Shown piece by piece: positions 48,628 to 61,100 of a stretch of DNA of 64,000 bases; within the stretch, counting starts at the first letter, position 1, and each line of letters begins with the position of its first letter. Source of the DNA: Carallia brachiata. Taxonomy: Eukaryota > Streptophyta > Magnoliopsida > Malpighiales > Rhizophoraceae. Below the pieces are notes generated by a model that had not been told where the DNA came from, searched no databases, and saw only the letters and a program-made list of their open reading frames with translations. The stretch covers positions 1,368,783 through 1,432,782 of the forward strand of contig JADCRB010000048.1 in assembly GCA_021464245.1 (NCBI GenBank), in the 5' to 3' direction. The position numbers and the translations under genes are program-made.

Positions 48628-51600
48628 ATGGCTGAGGCGTTAATAGCAGGATCATTTTTGTCGGCTTTCCTTCAAGTTCTATTTGACAGGATGGCTTCAC
48701 GGAGGGTAGTTAACTTTTTTGGAAGCAGAAAAATCAGCAATCGACTCATGGAAAAGCTGAAGGTAACGATGAACTCTGTTGAAGGAGTGCTTGACGATGC
48801 AGAGGAAAAGGAGATCACAAGGCCAGCTGTGAAGAGGTGGGTCGACGAGCTTAAAGATGCTTTTTATGAGGCCGATGACTTGTTGGATGAGATTGTCAAC
48901 GAAGCTATGCGATCGGAGTTGGAATTGGATAAACACAGGACTCGCCTAGTTAATAAGGTGCGCAAATACTTCCTCTGTGCTAATTCATTTGAGAAGGACA
49001 TGCAAGCAAAGCTAGAGGAGATTCTGGAGAAACTTAATTACTTAGTAGAACAGAAGGATGCCCTTGGCTTGAGAGAGGGTAGCATTGCAGAAAAACCATC
49101 ATCATCATCATCAAAGAGGGTACCCACAACTTCTCGAGTTGATGAATCCGGTGTCTTTGGGAGGGAAGGTGATAAGGAAGTCATAATGAAGATGTTGCTG
49201 TCAAATTCAGATCACACTACTAATAATGGCAACTGCATAGGGGTCGTTTCCGTAGTGGGTATGGGCGGCGTCGGCAAAACTACCCTTGCTCAGCTTATAT
49301 ACAATGATAAAATGATTAGCCTGTCATTTGATCTGAAAGCATGGGTCTATGTTTCGGAAGATTTTGATGTCTTCAAAATAACAAGGGATATTCTCAAAGA
49401 ACTGTTTTCAGTTGCTTGTGATGGCATGACTCAGAATCAGCTTCAAGTCGACTTAGAGAAGCAATTGGCAAACAAAAAGTTTTTGCTTATTCTAGATGAT
49501 GTTTGGAACGAGAACTATATTGATTGGGACATCTTACGAACACCCTTTAAGTCTGGGGCTCCTGGAAGTAAGGTCCTTGTTACGACGCGCAGTCACTCCG
49601 TAGCATCAATAATGAGCCCTGTCTTGCATATTCATACACTAGATGCTTTGGCCGATTATGATTGCTGGCCACTCTTTAGCAAGCATGCATTTGTTGGTGG
49701 AACGGCTACTGGCTATCCACATTTAGCAGTGATTGGTAAACAGATCGTGAAAAAGTGTAAGGGTCTTCCTTTAGCCGTAAAAACACTTGGTGGTCTCTTG
49801 CATTCAAGAAGAAATGTCGAGGACTGGGAGAAGATTCTGGAAAATTGTATATGGGACTCTTCGAAGGATAACATTCTTCCGGCTCTAAGATTGAGTTACT
49901 TTTACCTCCCATCATATCTAAAGCGGTGTTTTGCTTATTGTTCAATATTTCCAAAGGATTATGAGTTCGACAAGGAGGAATTGATCCTTTTGTGGGAGGC
50001 TGAGGGTTTTCTGGTTCATGGAAACAAGGGAATGAAAGAAGTTGGTGAAGAGTATTTTGACGAACTTGTATCAAGGTCATTTTTCCAACGGATGAATGAT
50101 TATTCCAGGTCGCGATTTGTTATGCACGATCTCCTAAACGACTTAGCAAGAACCGTGGCTGGGGAATATTGCTTCAGCTTGGCAGGTAAAGAATCACAGA
50201 GGCCAAGCCAAAGGACTCGCCACTTGTCTATTGTGCTATCGAACAAAGATGCATCCGAGCAACTTTTACACTTACTCGGATCTCAGCCTTTGCACACATT
50301 CTTGCCGGTGCATGAGCCACGAAGGCTTTCTGGTTATATTGACAACAAGGTAGTCCACGAATTATTGCCCCAACTCCAACGCCTGCGGGTGTTGTCATTG
50401 TCCCCATGTAAAAATGTGGTTGAGGTGCCTGATTCAGTTGGCAGATTGAAGCATTTGAGACTGTTGGACTTTTCCCAAATGTCAATCATGAAACTACCAG
50501 AATCTCTGTGTAATCTGTACAGTTTGGAAATTTTGAAGTTAAAAGAATGTGACAAGTTGGTTCAATTGCCATCCAACTTTGAAAAATTGATCAACATGTA
50601 TCACCTTGATATTGAAGGAACAAAGTTGCAAAAGATGCCGCCGAATTTGGGGAAACTCAAAAAGCTCCAGAAATTGGATTATTTCATTGTGGGAAGAAAA
50701 ACAGATGGGGCTGGATGTGGCATCAAAGAGTTAGGGAAGTTTCAATGTCTTCAAGGATCCCTGGCCATCAGGAGTCTTCAAAATATTTCGAATGTTAGAG
50801 ATGCTTTGGATGCAAATTTGGGGGGCAAGAGGCTCCTGAAGAAGTTGACGTTAGAATGGAAGAGAAATGGTGCTGACGGCTCACAACATGAGAAGGATGT
50901 ACTTGAAGGATTACAGCCTTATACTGACGTAGAAAGTATTTCAATTATTGGTTATGGCGGTACAAGCTTTCCAAACTGGGTGGGAGACCCTTCTTTCACA
51001 AGATTGGCATCTTTAAGACTTATAGGATTGAAGTACTGCTCCTCTCTGCCAGCACTCGGCCAGTTAGCATCCCTGCAAGAACTCTCGATCGTAAATCTTA
51101 GTGGAATCATGGTCATTGGCCCCGAGTTTTACGGAAGTTACACACCCACTACGAAGCCATTTCAGTCCCTTAAAAGTCTATGGTTCCATAAGATGCCCCA
51201 ATGGCAGGAATGGGTCATCTGTGGAGATGAAGTCGAAGGTGGAGCTTTTCCACTTCTACAAGAGCTTTGCATAGCACATTGTCCTCAGCTAAAAGTAGCT
51301 CTGCCCCGTCATCTTCCTTGTCTGACAAGACTTGAGATCACAGAATGCCCTCAACTAGTGGCTTCACTTCCGAGAGCTCCAAACATAAAAAGTTTTACGT
51401 CATGGAATAATTCTTGTTCTGTGCAGCTTCATAATTCTTGTCTGACACTCAGGAGATTTCGTTCTCAATACAATGTACTGGAGCAGCTAGAGAAATTGCG
51501 TGGTGGTCTTTTAGATGTTGTGAAAGGAATCAGAATCGAGGACTGTGATTCACTAAAGCTGTTCCCGTTAGAGTCGTTTCCCAAGTTAAGGAGCCTGGAA

Positions 51601-52653
51601 ATTCGTAGCTGTCAAAATTTCGAATCTCTTTCATTAGCAGACGCTGATGGCCCTCATAATTTAACACATCATGGGAATGGGGCTGCCATATCTCTCATTC
51701 AATTAGAGATGCTTGATATTTGGGACTGCCCCAATTTCGTCTCCTTTTTTCCCAACGGAGGTGGAGGAGGAGGAGGAGGAGGAGGAGGAGGATTATCGGT
51801 GACAGCCCCAAACATGACAAAGCTGCGTTTAACGGAATGCTCAAAATTGGAGTCGCTGCCTCAATATATGCATTCTATGCTCCCTTCTCTAGAGGAAGTG
51901 AGTCTCACTGGTTGCCCGGAAATTGGTTCGTTCCCAGAAAGGGGTTTACCCTCCAGATTAAAGTCAATTGGTATTTTGAATTGCAACAAATTGATTGCCG
52001 GACGCATGCAATGGAATATGCAGAAACAACACCTCCCCTCTCTTTGGCGCTTTGAAATTGGCTGCGACGAAAATGTAGAATCCTTCCCAGAGGAGACGCT
52101 ACTGCCCTTCACTCTTACATCTCTTGTTATTAGAAATCTTCAGAATCTCAAGTCTCTGGACTACACGGGGCTCTGCCGCCTCTCTTCTCTTCAAAAATTG
52201 GCCATCTATGACTGCCCTGAGCTGCATTCCGTGCCCGAACAGGGGTTGCCCTTTTCCACCCTGACCTCTCTTGCTATCTCCAATACGCCGTTGCTGGATG
52301 CTTTGATCAACAAAGGGTGTTGTAGAATTCTGGCCTCTCTTAAAGAAATGGAAATTTCAAGCTGCTCCGAGCTGTTGTCCTTGCCAATGCACTGGCTGCC
52401 CTGCACTCTTACCGTTCTTGATATATCCGATCTCCAAAACTTGCAATTCCTGCAAGGGCTTGAGCAACTCACCGTCCTTCAAAAATTAAAGATTTCACGC
52501 TGCCCAGTTCTCCAATCCATGCCAGAGGAAAGGCTGCCCTCGTCCCTTTCTCATCTTTATATCTGCGAATGCCCTCATCTGCAAAAACGTTGTCGTAAAC
52601 AGGATGGGGAGGACTGGCCCAAGATTTCTCACATTCGCCGGATAGTGATCTGA
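48628..52653 (+). CDS. CC-NB-LRR disease resistance protein (RPP13-like 1 type)
   Basis: One exon encodes 1341 aa. Rx-type coiled coil: residues ~1-150, with DAFYEADDLLDEI. NB-ARC: P-loop GMGGVGKTT (211-219), RNBS-A FDLKAWVYVSEDFD, kinase-2 LLILDDVW (W293, diagnostic for the non-TIR class), GSKVLVTTRS, GLPLA (379-383), CFAYCSIFPKDYEF, and MHD (499-501). Leucine-rich repeats run from ~570 to the end, in two blocks: a regular one (~570-680) and a long irregular one with C-xx-L motifs (~860-1330). All nucleotide-binding motifs are intact, so it is probably functional. Such receptors are cytosolic sensors of pathogen effectors that trigger cell death. A run of 12 Gly (1044-1055) interrupts the LRR. 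The gene lies between two direct copies of a non-coding block. Confidence 0.96.
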   Translation: MAEALIAGSFLSAFLQVLFDRMASRRVVNFFGSRKISNRLMEKLKVTMNSVEGVLDDAEEKEITRPAVKRWVDELKDAFYEADDLLDEIVNEAMRSELELDKHRTRLVNKVRKYFLCANSFEKDMQAKLEEILEKLNYLVEQKDALGLREGSIAEKPSSSSSKRVPTTSRVDESGVFGREGDKEVIMKMLLSNSDHTTNNGNCIGVVSVVGMGGVGKTTLAQLIYNDKMISLSFDLKAWVYVSEDFDVFKITRDILKELFSVACDGMTQNQLQVDLEKQLANKKFLLILDDVWNENYIDWDILRTPFKSGAPGSKVLVTTRSHSVASIMSPVLHIHTLDALADYDCWPLFSKHAFVGGTATGYPHLAVIGKQIVKKCKGLPLAVKTLGGLLHSRRNVEDWEKILENCIWDSSKDNILPALRLSYFYLPSYLKRCFAYCSIFPKDYEFDKEELILLWEAEGFLVHGNKGMKEVGEEYFDELVSRSFFQRMNDYSRSRFVMHDLLNDLARTVAGEYCFSLAGKESQRPSQRTRHLSIVLSNKDASEQLLHLLGSQPLHTFLPVHEPRRLSGYIDNKVVHELLPQLQRLRVLSLSPCKNVVEVPDSVGRLKHLRLLDFSQMSIMKLPESLCNLYSLEILKLKECDKLVQLPSNFEKLINMYHLDIEGTKLQKMPPNLGKLKKLQKLDYFIVGRKTDGAGCGIKELGKFQCLQGSLAIRSLQNISNVRDALDANLGGKRLLKKLTLEWKRNGADGSQHEKDVLEGLQPYTDVESISIIGYGGTSFPNWVGDPSFTRLASLRLIGLKYCSSLPALGQLASLQELSIVNLSGIMVIGPEFYGSYTPTTKPFQSLKSLWFHKMPQWQEWVICGDEVEGGAFPLLQELCIAHCPQLKVALPRHLPCLTRLEITECPQLVASLPRAPNIKSFTSWNNSCSVQLHNSCLTLRRFRSQYNVLEQLEKLRGGLLDVVKGIRIEDCDSLKLFPLESFPKLRSLEIRSCQNFESLSLADADGPHNLTHHGNGAAISLIQLEMLDIWDCPNFVSFFPNGGGGGGGGGGGGLSVTAPNMTKLRLTECSKLESLPQYMHSMLPSLEEVSLTGCPEIGSFPERGLPSRLKSIGILNCNKLIAGRMQWNMQKQHLPSLWRFEIGCDENVESFPEETLLPFTLTSLVIRNLQNLKSLDYTGLCRLSSLQKLAIYDCPELHSVPEQGLPFSTLTSLAISNTPLLDALINKGCCRILASLKEMEISSCSELLSLPMHWLPCTLTVLDISDLQNLQFLQGLEQLTVLQKLKISRCPVLQSMPEERLPSSLSHLYICECPHLQKRCRKQDGEDWPKISHIRRIVI
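51757..51792 (+). repeat. Coding GGA microsatellite (12 Gly) in NLR
   Basis: Twelve Gly codons, all GGA but one GGT, encode residues 1044-1055 between SFFPN and LSVTAPN. The run is in frame and should be length-variable between alleles. It sits in a loop position between two LRR units. Confidence 0.95.
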
Positions 52654-53487
52654 TCTATCCTTAACAAGCGTGAAGGTATTTGTATTGATACAAATTTTAG
52701 GTAGAATACTAAATTTCATTTTTTTTTTCTTGTCTCCCCGGAATTGCCCTTGAATCTGAAGCATCAAATCCCTAGAGAAAGAATATTTTCCCATGTAAAT
52801 CTATAATCTTGGCATATGTCAAAATATTCAAGCTAAGCCTTCAATTTACATGTTATGATAGCCCATTAATGCGCTATAAGCAAATACATTTGCCAAGTAA
52901 TGCTTACGCCTTTTTTCTTTGTTTGAGCATAATGCATACGCCTTACTTATTGAATAATCTCAGGATTTCAACGCCTTTTGCTAGGATGCATGGAACAGTT
53001 CAACCTTTACTGAAGATTCTAATACCAGAACTTGTGGTAATTTCTTGTAAACCATTTGGCACCATTTTTAGGCAACCATACCAAGTTTTATTAGTTTATC
53101 CATCAACCATCGGTAGTATATAGCGTCTTATCTATTTCTGTAACAGTCCTTTTATCTCTTTATCTTTTTTTTTTTTTTTCCTGAACAGAGTGCTAGAAGA
53201 GTTCAGTCTGTCTATCGACTGTCCAGCTGCAAAAAGGTCATGGTCTTTAATAGAATTTATAGAATTTACAATTTTCTTTCCATCATTAAGGAAGAGTTCA
53301 TGAAAGAGAAATTATTCTCCATTAATTTTCTATATTAAAGTTTCTTCTAATTCTTTATACATTGAAGTATGTTCTTCTTCTAATCATATGTGAAAATAGA
53401 AAGTTTAAAGATCTATGATTAAATTTTTTTTTTTATGCCTAATTGTTCATGCACAACATAATTACAATTATGTCTTACAGATAGGCC

Positions 53488-56094
53488 ATAAGTCTCATCT
53501 TGTCCTTTTAGGACTTCCGCGCACGCGTGTACAGCTTGGAAAGTGGGTATATTTCTGCCATCTAGCAATTCATTGAACGTTTTTCTGAAATGTTCCTTTT
53601 TTGGTTTGTCTACTTTTCCGAAATGTTTGTGGCAGATAGTCCATGCCAAAGAAAATTTTTAAAATGGAAAATCTATCCGGGAACGGGTTAAATGTTTCCA
53701 ACGTTGCCTTTATTTTCCAAGCAGGTTATTTTCTTATTTTCTTATTTTTTTTTTGCATTCAAACAGGTTACTATTTGTGATGTCACGAATATCACGAGAA
53801 GTCTGTTTTGCAAAATTTATATACAGAAGGAACGAACTCTACACGTTGAGATAACTAGCACATATGGTTCTCATGTTATTTGCCAATATTCGATTATAGG
53901 ATCATGATCCACAATCCAATTACGACCTTTCCTTGGATTCTCGTTCATAATTAATTACCTCCGTGCTTTTTATAGGCATTTTATATTTTTCTTTTTTTTT
54001 TTGTTAAAAAAATAAGAAAACAAGGTTAGCAAGAGAAGATTGCGCTATTTGCACCGCAAGGTACACTGGATTATCTATGTTCAGACAAAATAACAAAGTT
54101 CAACAGTTTAGCAAATTGTATTAGATTTTTCAGGATCTTATAGAGACATCATAAGTTTAACCTCATTAATTATATTGACAAATATTTGAATCTGTGTACT
54201 CACTTTACAAACTAAATCTTTTAATTACTAGACTATAAGAATAAATGATTTATTCTTTTTTATTTGACTTAAATCTTAAATTCATACATAACATTTGGGT
54301 TAATTTTCCATTATAGACAAAACAATTTGCTCTTGCAAAGGTTGATGTTCGATTATAGCCCCTTTGTCTTTTTGGTCATGAAATTATAGCCTTTTTATTT
54401 ACTGTTAGGTCCAAGGAAAATAAGACAAGTCATGGCGATTCGTGAGATGGGCTGGATTTCTGGGGTTAACAGGTTCGGACCAATTTTCAAAAGAAAAAAC
54501 GAAAGCCCATGAAGCGGTGATGTCATGCGCCACTTCATGATTCAAACCTCAACGGTCACAACAGCACCGGCTGGCCGATGAGAAAGTTAAAGGAATAAGC
54601 GTATTAAAAAGTGATTCGATCTGATAATTTGTCTGAATTTATTTGAAAAAATTAAATTAATAATTCGATTTTTTAACTTGAATTTAAAAGTGACTCAATT
54701 CAAAAATAATTTGAAAATTTTGTAGTAGATTCGGGTCACCTGTTAAATTTAAAAAAAGATAAAATAGTGAAATTTTTTTAATTTTTTATTTTTGATTTAT
54801 CTTTTTTAAATACTAATTACTACTATTTTAAAAAAAATGTAAATATATATATATATATATCATACAAAAAATAAATTTAAACTTTTAATTCATTATAGGG
54901 ATGAATTTTAAATTTAATTAAAATATTTTATTTTAGTAAAAAATGACTTAAAAAATAATAATTTAGTGTAAATTCGATCTGAATTCGATATGAATCTAAC
55001 TCGAATTTGAAACGACTTGACCTAAACTCAAATCGAATGTAACGTGATCTGAAAATAATACAACCGAAAATAACTCAAATAAGAGACAATCCAATCCGAA
55101 CCCAACTCGACCCGACCTGACTTTTTGACACATCTAAAATGAATACTTGCGACGAAAAATACGTGAAACAGACGGACGTTTGAAATTTGAAGAGCACAGA
55201 TCGTACGTGTGGCAGTGTGTCACGTGTCAGATAGCAAGTGAGTCGTCTCCGTCGTCAAGCTTTCAATTTTTTTTTTTTGTTTTTTGACGTCTCTCAAGTC
55301 TCAAATCGATCCTTGTTTATAGAGCTACGTAAATAAATGATATGTGTCTCAAAAAAAAAAAAAAAAAAGACATAAAATAATTATAAGAACAAATTTAATT
55401 TTTAATAAATAATAAAAATTTTATTTTTTAAATTAAATTTGAGATATATTTAATATTATCTTAAATTTACTTAATATTATTATAATCTTTAATTTATCTT
55501 TTCCAAGAAACATTTATTTGCTCAAAAAAATACTTACCATTATTTTAAAATTATTTTTTATGTCCTCTTAATTTGTCTCAAATGACATTTCAGTTATAGG
55601 ATTAAAAAATCAAATGTTTCCATGGTTAAACACTGTTTTGTCGAAATTCTAATTTATTAGGAAAGTTGAATATACCCACACTAAAATTTGTCACCAATAC
55701 TAATAAATTATAATTTAATTGGTATTATAATAATTTTTTAAATTGAAAATTTGAAGTTAGAATTTTATTTGAAGTCAATTAACTAAAAAAAATTGTAATA
55801 AAGTATTCTTATTTAACCACATGATGTCTTTCTTATATCAACAATAGTTTTTTTTTTTAATTACACAATAGTACGAAAAAATTGATTTTAGATAAATAGA
55901 ATAGTATATGTGTAACAAGAAAGAACTAAAGGACAATCATAGCTAGGTGCAATCAAAAAGTAACATTATTATTTTTTTCTTTACATTAGTTTATTTTTTG
56001 TATTATTTTATTTTATTCTTAACTATATTTCATCATTTATGTATATAATTAATAAAATAATAAGTTTATTAACTCAATTTTTAATCTTGTGATT
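53488..56094 (+). repeat. Segmental duplication, copy B
   Basis: Direct copy of 45436-47856. It lacks the small membrane protein gene that precedes copy A and carries an extra ~540-bp element at 54598-55135. Similarity stops near 56094, as copy A stops near 47856. Confidence 0.8.
54589..55145. mobile_element. Transposon-like insert in copy B
   Basis: The body is about 54598-55135. Copy A lacks this sequence at the matching point. The left end AGCGTATTAAAAAGTGATTCG and the complement of the right end, AGATGTGTCAAAAAGTCAGG, look like imperfect TIRs. Flanks AAAGGAATA and AAAATGAATA may be a decayed target duplication. Subterminal AATTCGA and CTCGA motifs recur. Superfamily not settled. Confidence 0.5.
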
Positions 56095-57910
56095 AGGCTG
56101 TTTAAAACTCATTCAAAAACACAATAAACGTATCATTAAATACTTATTTAAAATTGAAGTAAAAACAAATACTCATTTAAAATTTAATAAATGTATTCTT
56201 AAAAACTAATTTAATGAGTTATTTGAGGCTTCCCTAACATGTTATTTAAGCTGTAATATAAATACAAAGAATTTAACTTAAAATATCATTTTGAGTTTCC
56301 TTCTTATAAGATCGCGTTTTTCTTAAGCTCCCCCCTTGATTCCTTTTCCTAACTTTTCTTCTCTCGTAACCTTTTACAAGTCTATTGGTTGATTTATCTT
56401 TTATTACTCTGTTTACTTTTCCTTATTATTATGGTTTTAATTGTAGAACATTGTTTATTTGATTTATTGGGTTTTTTGTTTTTCTTGTCTTCATGACTTT
56501 TCTATCAAAACGGCAAGCTTTAATTTTTAAAATTTATTTTTTAATGATATTTTCAATGATTTTTGGAGTTGTGGAACTAAAGGATCTTTGGATCTTGGGC
56601 TTTTGGGTATTCTTTGCGTTTATACATTTGGATTCATGCCACCGTAATCTTGGGCTATTTGCCTAGATTTTTTTTTAGAATTTTTCTTACCCTTTTCATT
56701 TGTGTTGTTTTTTTTAATCGATATTAGTTTCTCCACTCAGTTCTTTTGAAATTTTAAGCATGGATGTGGCCACAACCACCATTTTTGCATAATATGTATG
56801 AATATGGTTGATTGGACAATTGCAAATTGTTATTGTCGCGAAAACATGCGCCGAAGCTACTTCAATTGTGCACATCAACACAGCATTTAACAAGTTAAAT
56901 GAAAAAACAATATTTTTGGTGTCATTGTCAATGAACATATTTCTTAGAAGGTACAACATTTTTTGTTTTGACGTAACTAGAACAAGGGCTGAATTGAGAT
57001 GAGAAAAATGCGAGCAAATGGACATCGATCGTTGACTAATTGCATAAGAAAATTTAGTTATTCAAGCAAATGACACACATAATATATGCACGTAATTGAC
57101 TCTGATTTTTATCATGGTCCAGCCAAACCGACATGCCGGCAGATCACAGGCGTGCATTCTCCTTCCTCAATTTGGTCCCACTGCGCAGCATTACATAACA
57201 TTTATTATATACAGATATAAACATTGGTATAGACACAATACGATGTATGTATATAAAAATATAAAATTTTTTAAAAAATTAAGACACGAATACAGCGTCA
57301 ATATGATTATAAATATATTAAATATTATATATATGTATATATATAATTTAAATATTTTTAATAAATTTAAATTTTTTTTATATATAATTTATAATAATAA
57401 TTATTATAATATTTTATAATATAACTTATATTTATTTCATAATTTTTTTTAGAAAACACATATATATATATATATATATTATATATATTATATGCATTTG
57501 TGTATGGGTGTGTGTCTACGCGTGTATAAAACAAAATATTTAAATAAATGATATATATTTATATAATATATTAATTAAAATATCAAATATATATAAAAGT
57601 GTTTAACACATAAATTAGAAGCGTTCGATATATATGTTTGATTTTTTTTTATTTTTTATTAGACATAATTTGAAATATATCCAATATGTATTTAAAGAGT
57701 ATTAAATGAGTATCATATCTAACACTTATATCTAACAAAAATATTATTATTTTAGAAGTGTGCGTATTTTCGACACCTACAATCGTTTTGAATTTGACCC
57801 GATCGTCACCGGGTCCCACCACCACAAACCAATCCAATTAGCTGCAATGCCAACAGCTGTTAATCAAAGTCCTTGGCGCCTGCCTGTCCTCTTCCATTCC
57901 AACCCGCCCG

Positions 57911-57925
57911 AAACCCTAACCCTAA
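57911..57925 (+). promoter_or_regulatory. Telo-box in kinase gene leader
   Basis: AAACCCTAACCCTAA lies about 225 bases before the ATG of the kinase gene. AAACCCTAA boxes are common near transcription starts of broadly expressed plant genes. Confidence 0.5.
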
Positions 57926-58149
57926 TTCCTGCTTCCCAAATTGAATCCTTTTTAAAATTTCTCTTAAAATTCGTTTCAATCCAACTCTATCGGGCCACGA
58001 ATCGACCTTAAGACGCCGTTTCGATCAGCAATCTGCCTCGAATGACGACCGATCTCAGGCCATGAATAGCCCAATCGCACTATAATGATAAGCGCCGGAT
58101 CCACATCGTTTTTTGGGATTTTAGAGGACCAATTGCATGGGCTTGAGCG

Positions 58150-61100
58150 ATGCCCGAGCTTCGCAGAGGTGCACGGAGAGGGCGCGCGAAGTTAGCCCCG
58201 CATAACCGGCAATCCGAGCAGCCTGCGGAGGGAAATTACGTGAAGACCCGCGCCGCCGTGGCCAGAGAAGCGAAGAGGCCGAGAACGAGATTGGAAACAA
58301 AAAGATTGAAGGAGAAGGAAAAGGAGAACAGGAAAGATAAAGAGGCGAAGAAGGATGATGAGTTGATTTTGATTTCTGAGAGAGAAGAAAGCGATTCCTT
58401 GGGATTAGAGAGGAAAAAGAAGAGAAAGAATTTGGGTGTCGACGAAAGAAATTTTGTTGTGGGTCAACAGAGAGAAGAAAAGAAAGTGGGTAAAATGGCT
58501 GACGGTAGTGGTGGTTTAAGTGCTAACAAGGCTCTCGGGCAGGAAGAGGAGGGTAGTACGGCACCTTTCCCCGAACAGGTGTGCGTTTTTTTGGCTATTT
58601 ATTATTTTTTTTTATTTTTTTGTTTTATTGATTGCATTTATTTCCATCATGGTGTTTGTCCATAGAGTTTTTATTTTGTTTCCATTTTCATATTTTTTGA
58701 GGTTAATGGTAATCTGAGTTTCTGTTTTTCCCGTTTTGATGCAGTGGGCAGTTGTCGTTTATACTTTTGTGTTTTCTTGTTGGTGTTGGCCTGTTGGGTC
58801 ATAAGCATGTGTCAGTGTTTTGTTTTTTAAAATGCATGGGAGATTTAAGAGCTAAAAATGATTTTTACCTGTGACTTTTATCACTTCTGCCAGATTTTGC
58901 TCTTGGTTTCAGAGTTATTTGTGAAATAATTTTACTTTTTTGGCATCGTTGCGAAAGCCACAATCTATACATTATAACATCTTGTTTTATTATTTTGTAT
59001 GTTTATGGGATAGGTGTAAGAGATATTAGAACGATTCTATCTTTAATCAAGTTTTTTATGTTTATTATCTCTAGCAGAATTATGTTGAATCTATTTCGGT
59101 ATGGTTTGTAATTTATGTAGAAAAAATAACTTTTATTTTTTTTTTTTTTTTTATTTTTAATCCCAGGTTCAAGTGGGAGGTTCACCTCTATACAAAATAG
59201 AAAGGAAGTTGGGTAAAGGTGGGTTTGGTCAGGTCTTTGTTGGTCGTCGTGTTTCGGGTGGAAATGATCGCACAATGGGTCCTGGGGCTACAGAGGTAAA
59301 GTTATCTTGAACTCCTATTTATATGACAAGTGAGCTTTAGTTGTGTTATAACATGCTCCTTTCTTTCTCCTATGTCTGTTACCTTTCAGGTAGCTCTGAA
59401 ATTTGAGCACAGAAACAGTAAAGGCTGTAATTATGGCCCTCCATATGAATGGCAAGTATACAAGTAAGTGCTTATTGCTTATCTGAAGCAAATGTTTAAT
59501 GAGGGATTTCTCCATATTGGTGTTAATTTTGCCCATGGAAATTGCATTTAACTTATTAATTCCCTAATTCTTTTGTTCTGCAGTGCTCTTGGTGGTAGCC
59601 ATGGGGTGCCAAGAGTACACTACAAAGGGAGACAAGGAGATTACTATGTGATGGTATGATTCAAAAGCTTTTTTTTTTTTTTTTTTTCAATGGCTTCATT
59701 CCCAACATTTTGATCAATTTTTGCTGATTTATTTTCAGGTTATGGACATGCTTGGGCCTAGCCTCTGGGATGTGTGGAATTCATCTGGCCAAACGTGAGT
59801 TGTGCACTAATGTCTGAATTCAATTTCATCTGCCCTGCATGATGCCCTCTTAGATTGATGGATTTAATGACATGTGAGGGTTTATTGGTGGATATTCATG
59901 CATAGCTCTACAAGAAAATAAAAAGGAGAAAGCAGAGTCCCCTTTTATTTTGGAAGCGAGAATTTTTTTCCCCTGAAAGACATATTTACATCGCATCCCT
60001 TGATATGCTTTCTTGTGTTCCGTGGATGTTTATTCCTTGTCTTCCTGATTGTAGGATGTCTTCAGAAATGGTAGCTTGTATTGCAGTGGAGTCATTGTCA
60101 ATCCTAGAGAAGATGCATGCAAGAGGGTATGAAACTCAATTGTGCTTATCTATGTTATTATGCCTATTCTTTTTCCTGATAAAATTATGAAATTGGGTTC
60201 ATCGGCACTATCCTTCAAAGCGGTTCGCTGTATTTTAGCAACTGATACCTTGTTCAATTTTAGCTATGTGCATGGGGATGTAAAGCCAGAGAACTTTTTG
60301 CTTGGTCAACCAGCTACGCCACAAGAGAAGAAGCTATTCCTTGTTGATCTTGGATTAGGTTAGTCAAATGCCCTTAATCTATGGAGTATTTCCAGTGCAA
60401 TTATTTGGAATCTTTGTCTTATTTCTGCATAATATTGCAGCTACAAAGTGGAGAGATAGTGGTAATGGGCAGCATGTCGAATACGACCAACGTCCTGATA
60501 TGTTTAGGTGAGACCTGATGACTTGTTGTTGAATAGACATTCTAAGTCAGACCGTTATCATGATTTATCTTCTGTTTGATTTCCATAGGGGAACTGTTCG
60601 CTATGCGAGTGTTCATGCTCACTTGGGAAGAACTGCTAGTAGGAGAGATGATTTGGAATCTCTGGCATATACCCTCATCTTTCTGCATCGCGGCAGATTG
60701 CCATGGCAAGGTTATCAGGTGCTGACAATAGTGTTACATATAAAGAGCTTCTATGTGTGGACACAGACGATGTTCATGTTATTCTTATAGAGTGCTTTGT
60801 TAGAATATTTTTTAACACTCTGTTTTGATTTCCTTTCTGTGTGAATTAATTTTAGGGCGATAACAAGTCTTTCCTTGTTTGCAAAAAGAAGATGGCAACA
60901 TCTCCAGAAATGCTGTGCTGTTTTTGTCCTCCACCTCTAAAACAATTTCTTGACATTGTGGTGAATATGAAATTTGATGAGGAGCCTAATTATTCCAAGC
61001 TAATATCTTTGTTTGAGGGCTTGATAGGACCAAATCCAGCTGTAAGACCAATAAACACTGAAGGTGCACAGAAGGTATTGTTGATACCAATCTGCTGACA

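Larger units (their letters stand above)
52654..58149. other. Intergenic region, right copy of NLR-flanking duplication
   Basis: It starts with the NLR 3' UTR, then holds duplication copy B (53488-56094) containing a transposon-like insert (54598-55135). From 56100 to 57775 it is AT-rich with a decayed GACAC-type element (~57215-57775) and a TA run (57460-57479). The last ~250 bases, with a telo-box, are the leader and promoter of the kinase gene. Short frames at 56714-57025 have no recognisable domain. Confidence 0.65.

Noticed and set aside
56714..57025. Open frames on both strands
   Set aside because: No conserved motif on either strand and AT-rich surroundings; likely chance or an old unrecognised remnant.
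57200..57775. Complete second GACAC-type transposon
   Set aside because: Internal similarity to 23284-23913 is visible, but the ends and target duplication are too decayed to define.
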